Below, in pieces: positions 33,218 through 42,326 of a DNA stretch of 64,000 bases. The notes under the pieces were generated by a model. It made no database searches and was not told the DNA's origin. It saw only the letters and a program-made list of their open reading frames with translations. The stretch is from contig NZ_JARRQY010000005.1 in assembly GCF_037381185.1 (NCBI RefSeq), positions 49,966-113,965 of the forward strand, in the 5' to 3' direction. The stretch's first letter is position 1. Every line of letters starts with the position of its first letter. This DNA is from Acidihalobacter_A sp037381185 (GTDB lineage: Bacteria > Pseudomonadota > Gammaproteobacteria > DSM-5130 > Acidihalobacteraceae). The translations under genes and the position numbers were made by a program.

Positions 33218-34003
33218 ATGGGCTGGAACATCATTCGCGTCGTCACCCTGCTAGTGTATCTGTTCATGTTCCTGCCGGTGGTGATCGTGATACTGCTGGC
33301 GTTCAACTCGAGCCAGTTCGGCAGCTTCCCGCTGACCGGCTTCACCTTCCACTGGTTCGACGTGTTGTGGAACGACGCCTCGATCGTGCGTGCACTCAAG
33401 ACCTCGCTGATTCTGGGCTCGATGACGGCCTTGGTGTCGACCACCCTGGGCATCATGGCCGCCCTGGCACTGGTGCGTTACAACTTCCCCGGCAAGAATT
33501 TCATCGCCACGCTGCTGATCGCCCCCATTCTGGTGCCCGAGGTGGTGTTGGCGGTGGCACTGCTGCTGTTCCTGCGCTGGCTCGAACTCCCGAAGAATTT
33601 CTTCATGCTGCTGCTCGGCCACGTGATCTTCACCCTGCCCTTCGTGGTGTTGGTGGTGCAGGCGCGGCTTACCGGCATTCGTCGCGATTACGAAGAGGCG
33701 TCCATGAGCCTGGGCGCCAATCCGCTGCAAACCTTCTTCCAGATCACCCTGCCGCTGATGTTGCCGGCGGTGCTGGCCGGACTGCTGTTCGCTTTCACCA
33801 TCTCGTTCGACGACGTGACCGGCACCCTGTTCTGGAAACCGGCAGGCACCGAGACCGTGCCGACTCAGATTTTCGCCATGCTTCGCAACTCGATCAGTCC
33901 TCAGATCAATGCTCTGGGAACCGTGATGATCGCCATTACCGTCTTGCTGCCTTTGCTCGGCGCCGCTCTGACCCGACGCCTGAGCAGAACGCCGCAATCG
34001 TGA
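33218..34003 (+). CDS. Polyamine-type ABC transporter permease (PotC-like)
   Basis: Second inner-membrane permease, 261 residues, PotC-like. It has six hydrophobic segments and an EAA loop (YEEASMSLGANPLQTFFQITLPLMLPAVL) before the last segments. The ATG at 33218 has GAGG five bases upstream, overlapping the stop of the first permease; the earlier ATG at 33182 lies inside that gene. It pairs with the PotB-like subunit to form the channel fed by the Tat-dependent binding protein downstream. Confidence 0.92.
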   Translation: MGWNIIRVVTLLVYLFMFLPVVIVILLAFNSSQFGSFPLTGFTFHWFDVLWNDASIVRALKTSLILGSMTALVSTTLGIMAALALVRYNFPGKNFIATLLIAPILVPEVVLAVALLLFLRWLELPKNFFMLLLGHVIFTLPFVVLVVQARLTGIRRDYEEASMSLGANPLQTFFQITLPLMLPAVLAGLLFAFTISFDDVTGTLFWKPAGTETVPTQIFAMLRNSISPQINALGTVMIAITVLLPLLGAALTRRLSRTPQS

Positions 34004-34055
34004 ACCCCAGATCCAGGGCTGCAACGACACTACCCGCAACGCAAGGAGACATCTG

Positions 34056-35201
34056 ATGGATGACGAGAAACGCCTGGAAAGGCTACTGGTACGCTATCAG
34101 GACGGCAAAATCAGCCGCCGCACGTTCCTCGGTCTGCTGGCCGCTGCCGGCGCCTCGGTAGGCCTGATCGGAGGGCCGTTCAATCGTGCCGCACTTGCCG
34201 CCGGAGCGAAACAAATCCACTACGACGGCTGGGGCGGCATCGTTTCGGCAGCCTTCGAAAAATACGCTTTCAAACCCTTCGAGAAAAAGACCGGCATCAC
34301 CGTCATCAGCGGCACCTTCGGCAACGCCGATCAGTACCTGGCACGGGTCAAGGCGAGTCAGCCGGGAGAGTACAACATTGCCCACCTGAGCGGCGTGTTC
34401 GACTACGTGCGCTACTACGATCTGGGCCTGGGCTCGGTGCTCAACGAGAGCAACATCCCCAACCTGCAGTACGTCATCAAGTCGCTGGAGACGCCGCTGC
34501 GCAAGATTAGCAAGGGCAAACTCTCAGCGGTGCCCTACGACTACGGCACTACCGGCCTGGCCTACAATCGCAAGTACATCTCCGACGAGGAGATCCGCCA
34601 AAAGGGCGCCAAGATCCTGATCGACCCCAAGTACAAGGGCAAGATCGGCGGCTGGGGCGAGTGGAAAACCCGCATCTGGTACGCCGCGCTGCAGACCAGC
34701 CAGAATCCGAATGATATCAAGGATATGAACGCCGTCTGGGACGCGATCCGCAAGAACCGCGACCTGGTGCTCAAGTACTGGAGTTCCGGCGCCGAGTTGA
34801 TGAGCCTGCTGGCCAACGAGGAGATCTACGTCACCGAGGCGTGGTCCGGCCGCATCGCCGCGCTGCAGCAGCAGGGCAAGGACATCGGTTACTACGATCC
34901 GCCGGGCGGCCTGGGCTGGCAGGAGTGCCTGTTCGTCATGAAGGGCAGCCCCATGCAGGCCTGCGAGGAACTGCTCAACTACACCCTGCGTCCGGAGGTG
35001 GCCATCGCCATCGCCGAGGGCCAGAACTACCCGCCCTCGCTCGATCCGACCAAGGTCAAGCTGAGCAAGAAGGTCGAAAGCCTGCCCGCCTTCGATCCTA
35101 CCGGCACACTGGACAAACTCAACTTCTTCGACCCGACGTACTGGAACAGGCACCAGAGCGACTGGTCCGCCAAATTCAGCCGCATCGAGAAAGGCTTCTA
35201 A
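34056..35201 (+). CDS. Polyamine-type ABC solute-binding protein with Tat signal
   Basis: Periplasmic binding protein of 381 residues, PotD/PotF-like. Residues 20-25 read SRRTFL, a twin-arginine motif, followed by a hydrophobic stretch and a likely cleavage near ALAAGA. Export after folding is therefore expected, which is common for this binding-protein family. The mature part begins KQIHYDGWGG. AAGGAGA lies before the ATG. It follows the permeases by 52 bp and precedes the ATPase by 87 bp. The ligand is not deducible from sequence; neighbours suggest an acylated polyamine or related amine. Confidence 0.9.
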   Translation: MDDEKRLERLLVRYQDGKISRRTFLGLLAAAGASVGLIGGPFNRAALAAGAKQIHYDGWGGIVSAAFEKYAFKPFEKKTGITVISGTFGNADQYLARVKASQPGEYNIAHLSGVFDYVRYYDLGLGSVLNESNIPNLQYVIKSLETPLRKISKGKLSAVPYDYGTTGLAYNRKYISDEEIRQKGAKILIDPKYKGKIGGWGEWKTRIWYAALQTSQNPNDIKDMNAVWDAIRKNRDLVLKYWSSGAELMSLLANEEIYVTEAWSGRIAALQQQGKDIGYYDPPGGLGWQECLFVMKGSPMQACEELLNYTLRPEVAIAIAEGQNYPPSLDPTKVKLSKKVESLPAFDPTGTLDKLNFFDPTYWNRHQSDWSAKFSRIEKGF

Positions 35202-35288
35202 GCACAGCCGGCAGCCAAGCTCCGGCCGAGGTTCGCGCCCCGGCCGGTTTTCGAGCCCGACTGACTCAAGCCAACGACCCGACAACCC

Positions 35289-36401
35289 ATGCCTTACGAC
35301 GGTTCCAGCCCTATGACGACTTCCGCGGTAACCCTCAACAACGTCATCAAGCAATTCGGCGCGGTCACCGCGGTCGAGCAAATGACCCTGGATATCGAGG
35401 AAGGCAGCTTCGTCACCCTGCTCGGCCCCTCCGGCTGCGGCAAGACCACCACGCTGCGCATGATTGCCGGCCTGGAACACCCGAGTTCCGGCGACATCAA
35501 CATCAAGGACCGGCGCATCAACGACGTGCCGATGCACAAGCGCAATCTGGGCCTGGTGTTCCAGAACTACGCCCTGTTCCCACACAAGACCGTATTCCAG
35601 AACGTGGCCTTCGGCCTGCGCTACCGCCGCGTACGCGGCGACGAGATGCGCCGGCGCGTACAGGAAGCGCTGGAACTGGTGCAGTTGCCGCAGATGGCCG
35701 ATCGCTACCCGGGACAGCTCTCCGGCGGCCAGCAACAGCGTATCGCCCTGGCGCGCGCCATCGTCATCCAGCCCGACGTACTGCTGCTGGACGAACCGCT
35801 GTCGGCGCTCGACGCCAACCTGCGCGAGGACATGCGCGTCGAACTCAAGCGTATCCAGCACCAGCTCGGCATCACCACTCTGTTCGTGACTCACGACCAG
35901 TCCGAGGCGCTGGCCATGTCGGACCGCATCGTGGTCATGAGCAACGGCCGCGTGGAGCAGATCGGCACCCCAGAAGAGGTCTACAACCGACCCGCTTCGT
36001 CCTTCGTCGCCAGTTTCCTCGGCCACGCCAACCTGCTCGACGGCCGCATCGACGGCGGCGAAGGCGAGTTGACCCGGGTGCGTGTCAACCCGGAACTCGA
36101 ACTGACCGCCGGTGCCGGCGAACTACACGGCCAGGGCACAGGCGACGCGGTACGCGTGGTGGTGCGTGCGGAGAAACTGATGTTGGCCGAGCGCCACGAG
36201 CCATCCGAAAAACTCACCGTCTTCCCCGCCACGGTTGACGCGGTCGACTATCAGGGCCAGTCTGCTCGTTACTTCCTCAAGGCTGGCGAAATGTCGCTGC
36301 AGGCGATCAATCCGATCGACCGTGAGCCCTTCGCCGAGGGCAGCCGCGTCGAAGTCGCCGTACGCGCCTACGACTGCGTGCTGCTGCCACCGGAACGCTG
36401 A
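35289..36401 (+). CDS. Polyamine-type ABC transporter ATPase (PotA-like)
   Basis: ATPase of 370 residues. Walker A is GPSGCGKTT (about 48-56), signature LSGGQQQRIALARA, Walker B VLLLDEPLSALD and switch His in VTHDQSEAL. A C-terminal TOBE/OB-like regulatory region occupies about 250-370, as in PotA and other CUT1/polyamine ATPases. Neither possible start (35289 or 35313) has a strong ribosome site, and the longer is given. It lies 23 bp upstream of the HDAC-like gene in the same operon. Confidence 0.92.
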   Translation: MPYDGSSPMTTSAVTLNNVIKQFGAVTAVEQMTLDIEEGSFVTLLGPSGCGKTTTLRMIAGLEHPSSGDINIKDRRINDVPMHKRNLGLVFQNYALFPHKTVFQNVAFGLRYRRVRGDEMRRRVQEALELVQLPQMADRYPGQLSGGQQQRIALARAIVIQPDVLLLDEPLSALDANLREDMRVELKRIQHQLGITTLFVTHDQSEALAMSDRIVVMSNGRVEQIGTPEEVYNRPASSFVASFLGHANLLDGRIDGGEGELTRVRVNPELELTAGAGELHGQGTGDAVRVVVRAEKLMLAERHEPSEKLTVFPATVDAVDYQGQSARYFLKAGEMSLQAINPIDREPFAEGSRVEVAVRAYDCVLLPPER

Positions 36402-36424
36402 CACCCATACACGTCGAAACGGAT

Positions 36425-37468
36425 ATGGATATCTACTACTCGCCACGTCAGGCAAACCATTCTCCGGACACCTTTCTGGTGCGCGGCCGGCCGGTGCCGT
36501 CGCCGGAAAGCACCGAACGCGCCGAACGCCTGCTCGCTGCCCTGCAGGATGCCGGCCTGGACGTAACGCAACATCCGGGAGACGGCTCGGCGCGACTACT
36601 CCAACGCCTCGAGACCGTCCATCGGCCCCGCTATCTGGAATTTCTGCATACCATCCACGAGCGCTGGCAGACTCTGCCCAACGCCTCCGACACCGTGCTG
36701 CCCAACGTTCACCAGACCGGTGGCGGGCACCACTATCCTGCGCATCCGGTCGGCCAGGCCGGCTGGCATCTGCACGACATGGCCTGCCCCATCGGTCCGC
36801 ACAGCTTCGAGGGCATCTTCGCTAGCGTGGCCAGCGCCGAAATGGCCGCCGAGGCGGTGCTCGACGGCGCACGTGAAGCCTATGCGCTATGCCGCCCGCC
36901 GGGGCATCACGCCGGGCCGGAAAGCGCCGGCGGATTCTGCTTCGTGAACAATTCCGCGCTGGCCGCCAGCATCCTGCGCGAGCGCTTCGCCCGCGTCGCG
37001 GTCGTCGACGTCGACCTGCATCACGGCAACGGCACCCAGGACATCTTCTACCGCCGCGGCGACGTCTGGACCGGTTCGGTGCACGCCGATCCGGACCAGT
37101 TCTATCCGTTCTTCTGGGGTAGCGCCGACGAACGCGGCGAGGACGCCGGCGAAGGCTGCAACCTCAACGTGCCGTTGCCCGTCGGCAGCGGCGGCAATGC
37201 CTTCATGCAGGGCCTGGAGCATCTGCTGGAAGCGTTCCAGGCGTACCATGCCGAGGCAGTCGTGATCGCGCTGGGACTCGACGCGCACAAGGACGACCCG
37301 CTGGCAGGCATGACGCTTGAAACCGCGGACTACGCCCGCATCGGCGAACGCCTGGCCCGGCTGCCGCAGCCCTGCGTCATAGTCCAGGAAGGCGGCTACC
37401 CGACCCCCGCCCTGGGGCAGAACCTGCTCGCGTTCCTGCAGGCGTTCACGGACACCCGGCGCGGCTGA
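36425..37468 (+). CDS. Histone-deacetylase-family hydrolase (acetylpolyamine amidohydrolase-like)
   Basis: Zinc-dependent deacylase of 347 residues. Class II HDAC-fold motifs are complete: the tandem His in RPPGHHAG, the metal site in VVDVDLHHGNGTQDIF and the second metal Asp in LGLDAHKDDPL. Bacterial members next to polyamine ABC transporters are acetylpolyamine amidohydrolases, as in Pseudomonas aeruginosa. The present enzyme should remove an acyl group from an imported amine. It is in the middle of the ABC-HDAC-RidA-OCD operon. This is the second unrelated deacylase in the locus, the other being the M20 enzyme. Confidence 0.88.
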   Translation: MDIYYSPRQANHSPDTFLVRGRPVPSPESTERAERLLAALQDAGLDVTQHPGDGSARLLQRLETVHRPRYLEFLHTIHERWQTLPNASDTVLPNVHQTGGGHHYPAHPVGQAGWHLHDMACPIGPHSFEGIFASVASAEMAAEAVLDGAREAYALCRPPGHHAGPESAGGFCFVNNSALAASILRERFARVAVVDVDLHHGNGTQDIFYRRGDVWTGSVHADPDQFYPFFWGSADERGEDAGEGCNLNVPLPVGSGGNAFMQGLEHLLEAFQAYHAEAVVIALGLDAHKDDPLAGMTLETADYARIGERLARLPQPCVIVQEGGYPTPALGQNLLAFLQAFTDTRRG

Positions 37469-37516
37469 CCCGCAGCGCCACCTCAGCCCCACCCTCAACG
37501 AAAGAGAACCTTCACA

Positions 37517-37870
37517 ATGAGCATTCAGCATCTCGACGTCGGCGCCCGCATGAGCCAAGCCACCATCCACGCCGGCACGGTCTACACCGCCGGACAGGTC
37601 GCCTCCGACGCCAGCGCCGACGCCGCCGGACAGACCCGCCAGATCCTGGCCAGCATCGACGCACTGCTCGAACGCGCCGGCACCTCGCGCGAGCACCTGC
37701 TGTCGGCGACCATCTGGGTGGCCGACATGGCCGATTTCGACGCCATGAACAGCGCCTGGGACGCCTGGGTAACGCCAGGCCGGCCGCCGGTCCGCGCCTG
37801 CGTGGAAGCGCGCTTGGCCAAGCCCGAGTGGAAGGTCGAGATCATGGTCACCGCCGCGCTGCCGGAGTAA
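37517..37870 (+). CDS. RidA-family enamine/imine deaminase
   Basis: Small cytosolic protein of 117 residues of the YjgF/YER057c/UK114 family. The family phrases are visible: GTVYTAGQVA, QTRQILASIDALLERAG, TIWVADMADFDAMNSAWDAW and PPVRACVEARLAKPEWKVEIM. The Arg of RACVEA matches the carboxylate-binding arginine of active RidA. Members hydrolyse reactive enamines and imines made by PLP or oxidase enzymes. It is 48 bp downstream of the HDAC gene and 4 bp upstream of the OCD gene, which supports imine chemistry in this pathway. Confidence 0.92.
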   Translation: MSIQHLDVGARMSQATIHAGTVYTAGQVASDASADAAGQTRQILASIDALLERAGTSREHLLSATIWVADMADFDAMNSAWDAWVTPGRPPVRACVEARLAKPEWKVEIMVTAALPE

Positions 37871-37874
37871 CACG

Positions 37875-38837
37875 ATGCGCGTCATCTCAGGCGAGGAAGT
37901 CGCCGCCGCCCTGCCCTGGAAGGCATTGATTCAACGCCTGGAGCAGGCCTTCCGCGACGGTGTGGAATCGCCGCCCCGCCATCATCACGCCATCCCGCGG
38001 CACGATGGCGAGGCCACCATGCTGCTGATGCCGGCCTGGCAGAACGACGGCTACATCGGCATGAAGATGGTCAACGTGTTTCCGCAGAACGCCGCACACG
38101 GCCTGCCGGCGATCTCCGGCATCTACATGCTGTGCGACGGCGCCAACGGCCAGCCGCTGGCCTGCATCGACGGCAGCGAACTGACCCGTCGGCGCACCGC
38201 CGCCGCCTCCGCGCTGGCCGCCGACCGGCTGGCCGTGGAAGATGCCTCGACGCTGCTGGTGGCGGGCACCGGCAAACTCGCGCCGATGCTGATAGAAGCG
38301 CATGCTGCGGTCCGCCCAATCCGCCATCTGCGCGTGTGGGGACGCAATCCGGACAAGGCCGGGGCGCTGGCCGAACGCTACCGCGATTACACGGGCGGCC
38401 TGGCCGCGTTCGAGTCCGCCGCGGTGGCAGACGATCTGGCGGCGGCAACGGCGGAAGCGCAGGTAGTCAGCTGCGCCACGTTGTCGCAGGAACCGATGAT
38501 CCATGGCGACTGGCTCTCGCCGGGCGCGCATCTGGATCTGGTCGGCGCCTTTCGCCCCGACATGCGCGAAACGGATGCCGCCTGCCTGACTCGTGGCGAG
38601 GTCTTCGTCGACACCTATGCTGGGGCCCGCGGCGAGGCTGGCGACCTGCTCTGTGCCGAGGCCGAGGGCGTCTTCCGCTTCGAGGACATCCGTGCCGAGC
38701 TTGCCGAACTGATCCGCGAGCAACGCCCTGGACGCGGCGGCCCAGACAGCATCACCGTGTTCAAGTCCGTCGGCGCCTCGCTGGAGGACCTGGCCGCAGC
38801 CGTCGAGGTGTGGGAACGCTGCAACGGAGGCGCCTGA
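37875..38837 (+). CDS. Ornithine cyclodeaminase/mu-crystallin-family protein
   Basis: An NAD(P)-binding enzyme of 320 residues. The nucleotide loop is LLVAGTGKLAPMLIEAH (about 129-145), and GYIGMKMVNVFPQNA marks the family's substrate site. Family activities include ornithine cyclodeaminase, alanine dehydrogenase and ketimine reductase. With RidA next door, ketimine reduction or cyclodeamination of a diamine-derived product is plausible. It is the last gene of the rightward operon and ends 3 bp from a convergent diguanylate cyclase gene. It is only distantly similar to the EutC homologue at 21942. Confidence 0.88.
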   Translation: MRVISGEEVAAALPWKALIQRLEQAFRDGVESPPRHHHAIPRHDGEATMLLMPAWQNDGYIGMKMVNVFPQNAAHGLPAISGIYMLCDGANGQPLACIDGSELTRRRTAAASALAADRLAVEDASTLLVAGTGKLAPMLIEAHAAVRPIRHLRVWGRNPDKAGALAERYRDYTGGLAAFESAAVADDLAAATAEAQVVSCATLSQEPMIHGDWLSPGAHLDLVGAFRPDMRETDAACLTRGEVFVDTYAGARGEAGDLLCAEAEGVFRFEDIRAELAELIREQRPGRGGPDSITVFKSVGASLEDLAAAVEVWERCNGGA

Positions 38838-38840
38838 TCG

Positions 38841-40043
38841 TCACTCGTCGGCAAGCGGCATTCCCACCGCTTCTGCTTCCTGCTCGTCGAACACGACGAC
38901 GCGATTGCGGCCGCGGTGCTTGGCGCGGTAAAGCGCCCAGTCCGCGGCCTCGATCAGCTCGGGTATGCCCCCCTCACCATTGTCGACCGCTAGACCCACG
39001 CTGACTGTCAGCGCCGTCTTTTCTCCGCCCATGCTGAACGGAAACTCGGCGACACGAGTACGCAGTTGCTCTGCAAGTACGAAGCCGGCGCCGGCATCGG
39101 CCCCCGGCAGCAGGACGAGAAACTCCTCGCCGCCATAGCGACCGAACACATCGCCGGCACGCAGGCGTTGGCGAACCCGATCCGCAAAGCCCTTGAGCAC
39201 GACGTCCCCCTGAACGTGGCCGAACCGGTCGTTGATCTGCTTGAAGTGATCGAGATCGAACATCAGCAAAGCGCAGAGCCTCTCCTGTCGGCGTTCACGC
39301 GCCAGCGCGCGCGCCGCCTCCTCCATGAACGCGCGGCGGTTGAGCCCCAGCGTCAACGCGTCGGTATTGGCCAAGCTGGTCAACTCGGCACGCACGCAGT
39401 CGTTGGCGAGCATCACGAAACCGAAGAACAAGCCAAGAATCAGTATATTGGTAATGCCGAGCGTCAACAGATTCAACAGCGAACTGATGTCGAGTCTCTC
39501 GAGATTGGTGCCGAAGAACAGCGCACTGATCGCCTGTAGCAGAACAGCGCCCAACATCGCGATCAGAAACCAGCCGATCAACGGACGCGCAAGGCTCCGA
39601 AACATCGAACGTCCCACGAATGCGGCTTTCGCAGACAGCGATAAACCGACTAGTGCATAAACGCTGAAAACCAGAATGCGCGCCTCGAAATTGTCGTCCA
39701 TCAGGGTGAACCAGCTCACGCACAGCACTTCGAGAATTCCTAGAACCAAAATGAGGCTCATGTGCGGCGCCTGACCGTCGAAACGTCTCAGACCGAGCAA
39801 TATCAGCCCCAGAGCCAGCGTCGCCAGCGCATTGGAGAGGACGAGGGAAAGGAAATCGGGGATGACGCCATATCCCCAGCGCAAGGACATGGAACCCCAA
39901 CCAAGCAGCATGGCATAAGCCCAGGAATGGATCGCTTTGACCTTGGTGGGCAGATTCATGCCCTGCAGAAACAGGAAGCCGCTGGCCATGACCGCCTGTA
40001 CCCCAGCCGTAAACATCAACGTAAAGATATCTATCGTCTTCAC
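38841..40043 (-). CDS. Membrane-bound diguanylate cyclase (GGDEF)
   Basis: Predicted cyclic-di-GMP synthase of 400 residues. About six hydrophobic segments fill residues 8-215 with no recognised sensor fold. The GGDEF domain follows (about 230-385) with the active motif RYGGEEF and the product-inhibition site RAGD five residues before it, so both catalysis and feedback look intact. Start is GTG at 40043 with a weak ribosome site; an ATG nine codons later is the alternative. It is 40 bp upstream of the DedA stop on the same strand. No phosphodiesterase gene is in the window. Confidence 0.88.
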   Translation of the reverse strand: MKTIDIFTLMFTAGVQAVMASGFLFLQGMNLPTKVKAIHSWAYAMLLGWGSMSLRWGYGVIPDFLSLVLSNALATLALGLILLGLRRFDGQAPHMSLILVLGILEVLCVSWFTLMDDNFEARILVFSVYALVGLSLSAKAAFVGRSMFRSLARPLIGWFLIAMLGAVLLQAISALFFGTNLERLDISSLLNLLTLGITNILILGLFFGFVMLANDCVRAELTSLANTDALTLGLNRRAFMEEAARALARERRQERLCALLMFDLDHFKQINDRFGHVQGDVVLKGFADRVRQRLRAGDVFGRYGGEEFLVLLPGADAGAGFVLAEQLRTRVAEFPFSMGGEKTALTVSVGLAVDNGEGGIPELIEAADWALYRAKHRGRNRVVVFDEQEAEAVGMPLADE

Positions 40044-40083
40044 TGTCGCACCACTTCAGTCCGATCGAATCACGAGACGAACA

Positions 40084-40689
40084 TCAGCTGCGCAGCAGGC
40101 GCAAATGCCGCCGGACGTACCAGACGATTCCGGCAAGCAGCAATACAGCGATGAATTCGTCAAAACGATGAAACCAACCGCCGAGGCTGTGCCAGTGTTC
40201 TCCCAGCTTCAGGCCGATCCAGGCCAGCGCCCAGCACCAGATGAACGAGCCTACGAAGGTATACAGGTTGAAACGCCACAACGACATTCGCGCCACGCCC
40301 GCGGGAAAGGCAATGAACGTGCGTACGACCGGCAACATTCGCCCGATCAGGATGGTGATGTCTCCATGGCGGGCAAACCAACGGTCGGCCAAATCGAGGT
40401 CGTGGTGCGAAATCAGCAGATATTTGCCGTAACGTTCGATAAACGGACGCCCACCCCAGGCGCCGACGGCATAAGCAACGAGCGAACCGACTACCGAACC
40501 TGCCGCCCCGGCCAACGCGACCAGCCACAGCACCAGCGTGCCAGTGGACACAAGATAACCGGAAAACGGCATGATGACTTCCGAGGGCAACGGAATGCAG
40601 GCGCTCTCGATGGCCATGAGCACGGCCACGCCGGCATAACCGAGATGGCCGATGAGGGCGGTGATGAAACTGGCAATATATTCAAGCAT
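40084..40689 (-). CDS. DedA-family inner-membrane protein
   Basis: Integral membrane protein of 201 residues of the DedA/SNARE-associated family, linked to lipid scrambling and membrane integrity. The characteristic IESACIPLPSE motif is near residues 25-35, and GRMLPVVRTFIAFPAGVARM follows near 115-135. Four or five hydrophobic segments are apparent. The ATG at 40689 begins the conserved region, with AGGCG upstream; the longer frame to 40770 is unlikely. It precedes the diguanylate cyclase gene by 40 bp and may be co-transcribed. Confidence 0.9.
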   Translation of the reverse strand: MLEYIASFITALIGHLGYAGVAVLMAIESACIPLPSEVIMPFSGYLVSTGTLVLWLVALAGAAGSVVGSLVAYAVGAWGGRPFIERYGKYLLISHHDLDLADRWFARHGDITILIGRMLPVVRTFIAFPAGVARMSLWRFNLYTFVGSFIWCWALAWIGLKLGEHWHSLGGWFHRFDEFIAVLLLAGIVWYVRRHLRLLRS

Positions 40690-40784
40690 GATGCGCCTGC
40701 ACTCGCGGCATGAGCCCGGCGGAGGCGCGGACACGGCCCCCGCGCTATACCGCCAGAGTAAATCTGGCATCGCTGCCGCCTATA

Positions 40785-41663
40785 TTATTCCACCGGATTC
40801 TCGAGTGTACCGATGGCGTCGACGGTAATGGCCACGCGATCACCCGGCTGCAGGAACTTCGGCGGCGTAAAACCCGCTCCGACCCCGGCTGGGGTGCCAG
40901 TGGCAATGACGTCGCCCGGCTCCAGAGTTATTCCCGCCGAAAGCGTCTCGATCAAAGTCGGAATGTCGAAAATCAGCTCCTCGACACAACCGTCCTGGCG
41001 CAGCTCGCCATTGACCCGGGTCTGTACGCGCAGCGCGCGTACGTCCGGCACTTCCTCTGCGGTCAACAACGCCGGCCCCATGGGACAGAAACCGTCCAGG
41101 CTTTTACCGATGAACCATTGCAGATGGCGCTTCTGCAGACCGCGGGCCGTAACGTCGTTGAGCACCGTATAGCCATAGACATGCTCCATCGCGGCATCGC
41201 GCGCAATACCGCGCCCGCCGCGGCCGATAACCACGCCGATTTCGCCCTCATAGTCGGTGGTAGCGCTCGTATCCAGATGGGATGGAATCGCCTCCCCCGG
41301 CCCGATGACGGTCGACGGCGCCTTGGTGAAGACGATGGGGTGCTCGGGCAGGTCGCTGCCGCCTGCCGGCAGGGATTTCACCTCGTTGACATGATCGCGA
41401 TAATTCTTGCCGATGCACATGATGTTGCGCGAAGGACGTGGAATCGGCGCCAGCAGATGCACGTCCGCCAGCGGCAGCCGGACACCGTCGGCGTTCAGCG
41501 CGGCGCGTGCTGTCTCCAGCCCTTTTTCGCCCAGGGCGATAAAATCGAGCATGTCCTGCGGCAACGCCGGTACGGCACTCGACAGATCGAAAATCTCATT
41601 CTTCGCGCGATCGAGCACGCCAATCCGACTGTCGGCACCGGTCGTGAAGCTTACGAGTAACAT
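40785..41663 (-). CDS. Fumarylacetoacetate hydrolase-family protein
   Basis: A cytosolic metal-dependent enzyme of 292 residues. The FAH catalytic domain spans about 80-290. It has IGKNYRDHVNE, the metal-binding Glu residues in YEGEIGVVIG, the GYTVLNDVTAR segment, the SLDGFCPMGP loop and GDVIATGTPAGVG. Members hydrolyse acylpyruvates, decarboxylate oxaloacetate or isomerise 2-oxo-diacids, and the activity here is unknown. The ATG at 41663 was chosen over TTG at 41669 because AGGAG lies seven bases before it. Confidence 0.92.
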   Translation of the reverse strand: MLLVSFTTGADSRIGVLDRAKNEIFDLSSAVPALPQDMLDFIALGEKGLETARAALNADGVRLPLADVHLLAPIPRPSRNIMCIGKNYRDHVNEVKSLPAGGSDLPEHPIVFTKAPSTVIGPGEAIPSHLDTSATTDYEGEIGVVIGRGGRGIARDAAMEHVYGYTVLNDVTARGLQKRHLQWFIGKSLDGFCPMGPALLTAEEVPDVRALRVQTRVNGELRQDGCVEELIFDIPTLIETLSAGITLEPGDVIATGTPAGVGAGFTPPKFLQPGDRVAITVDAIGTLENPVE

Positions 41664-41888
41664 CGGCAACTCCTATAAAAAACGGTTATCGGCAGGTTAT
41701 CCGGCTGCTCTGCAGCGTGGCCCAAACGCCCCGGCGGTACATTCGCTCTACGGCTTATCCATGTTGACGAATCGGCCTCACATGACCGAACGTAGTCCAA
41801 ACATGTCGGCATTCATCGCAAACTTGCGGAGTCATGCCAACCTAAAGCTTAGTGTAAGTTCCGGCAGATCTTCAGGAGAGTTGGCTCA

Positions 41889-42320
41889 ATGCATACACAT
41901 TGGTTCGAAGCTGTCATGGAAGCGGCCAACCGACTGCTGCACGCCTTCATCGCCATCGCCCTGCTGGTGGCAAGTCTGCTGCTGATCTGGCAATTCACCT
42001 CCGACGTCTTCACCTCCATCACCTCCGGCGACATCGGTGACGGCTTCCTGAGATCATTGGGCAATCTGTTTATTCTTTGGGTCCTGTCTTCACTGATCTC
42101 GGCCGAGGTGCGTTACATGCGCACCGGGCATTTCACCGTGGTGGTCTTCATCGAGGCGGCGCTCATCACGCTGCTGCGCCAGCTCATCATCATCCCGGTG
42201 GAAAGCAGCGGCCACCTCGAACAATGGGCCTGGACCTACGGTCTGGTCATCGCCGCCGTGCTGGCTGTCGGTATCACCTACTTCCTGGTGCAGCGCCTGC
42301 AACCGTCCGCTGACGAATAG
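41889..42320 (+). CDS. PsiE-family membrane protein
   Basis: Inner-membrane protein of 143 residues with four hydrophobic segments and the family's SLGNLFILWVLSSLISAEVRYMRTG and LITLLRQLIIIPVE phrases. PsiE is phosphate-starvation-inducible in E. coli, and its molecular role is unknown. A 225-bp gap separates it from the divergent FAH-family gene, and CAGGAGAG lies upstream of the ATG. It converges on ybiT with a 6-bp gap. Confidence 0.87.
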   Translation: MHTHWFEAVMEAANRLLHAFIAIALLVASLLLIWQFTSDVFTSITSGDIGDGFLRSLGNLFILWVLSSLISAEVRYMRTGHFTVVVFIEAALITLLRQLIIIPVESSGHLEQWAWTYGLVIAAVLAVGITYFLVQRLQPSADE

Positions 42321-42326
42321 ATAGCC

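Noticed and set aside
34524..36026. 500-codon open frame antisense to the binding protein and ATPase genes
   Set aside because: Crosses the boundary between two clear genes on the other strand and matches no family.
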